In this document: positions 63,935 to 64,000 of the stretch, in pieces
Position numbering within the stretch: position 1 is the stretch's first letter
Layout: each line of letters starts with the position of its first letter
Assembly (NCBI GenBank): GCA_016801845.1
Contig: CM028914.1
Location: forward strand, 2,650,001 to 2,714,000
Direction: 5' to 3'
DNA: 64,000 nucleotides
From: Polydactylus sextarius
Taxonomy: Eukaryota > Chordata > Actinopteri > Polynemidae
The notes under the pieces: model-generated
Databases searched by the model: none
What the model was told of the DNA's origin: nothing
What the model saw: the letters and a program-made list of their open reading frames with translations, nothing else
Translations under genes and position numbers: made by a program

Positions 63935-64000
63935 ATTGCTGACAGTCTGTGGATTATCACTGAGCTTCTTCCTCCAACTGTCTCTGTCTGTTTCTCTGTT

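Larger units (their letters stand above)
37999..64000 (-). other. rtn4rl1: Probable rtn4rl1 first intron and 5' region
   Basis: The missing first coding exon must lie on the - strand to the right of 38000. It should be tiny (Met plus a few residues, ending one base into a Gly codon), and I could not pick it out. In mammals this intron is very long, so it may well exceed the window. No other gene was recognised on either strand here. The content is AT-rich unique sequence, microsatellites and repeat remnants that are listed separately. Sub-stretches without any listed feature (for example 39.3-45.5 kb, 46.2-49.7 kb, 55-59.6 kb and 61.5-63.8 kb) hold nothing I can support. Confidence 0.5.

Overview
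The window reads as vertebrate nuclear DNA, most likely from a teleost fish. It has interrupted genes with GT-AG introns, many long CA/GT, CT and TATC tracts, and remnants of repeats that look like common teleost families (LINE 3' ends, short hairpin-type DNA elements, hAT-type BED-finger fragments). Only two protein-coding genes can be supported. Both were named by eye from remembered family sequence, so database confirmation is still open.

At the left edge (943-1044, + strand) is the last coding exon of rpa1, the large subunit of the single-strand DNA-binding complex RPA. Its end matches the conserved RPA70 C-terminus. In the middle (35921-37998, - strand) are two coding exons of rtn4rl1, a GPI-anchored leucine-rich-repeat receptor of the Nogo-receptor family (NgR3). 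They hold the LRR N-cap, the repeats, the LRR C-cap, a stalk and a GPI signal. The short first coding exon (initiator Met and a few residues) was not found. It probably lies further right, inside or beyond the window. The two genes converge, as RPA1 and RTN4RL1 do on human 17p13.3, and this supports both calls.

Layout: 1-942 is the rpa1 last intron with an old repeat. 943-1044 is the rpa1 terminal exon, followed by a probable 3' UTR to about 2.8 kb. 2.8-33 kb is intergenic sequence with no recognisable gene. It contains a LINE reverse-transcriptase scrap (9.6 kb), two copies of a foldback element (12.1 and 30.0 kb), a 203-bp TATC microsatellite (17.6 kb), a LINE 3' end (19.2 kb) and a very clean short inverted-repeat element (28.4 kb). 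33.3-35.9 kb is the likely rtn4rl1 3' UTR. 35.9-38.0 kb holds the rtn4rl1 exons. 38-64 kb is probably its first intron and 5' flank, with more repeats and, at 59.6-61.4 kb, a direct duplication bracketing a decayed BED-finger hAT fragment.

No operon, CRISPR array, tRNA, rRNA or known miRNA was seen, and I found no convincing novel biological system. The least explained items are the duplicated exon-like segment at 60.0/61.3 kb, the CpG-rich patch at 1.72-1.89 kb and the foldback pair.
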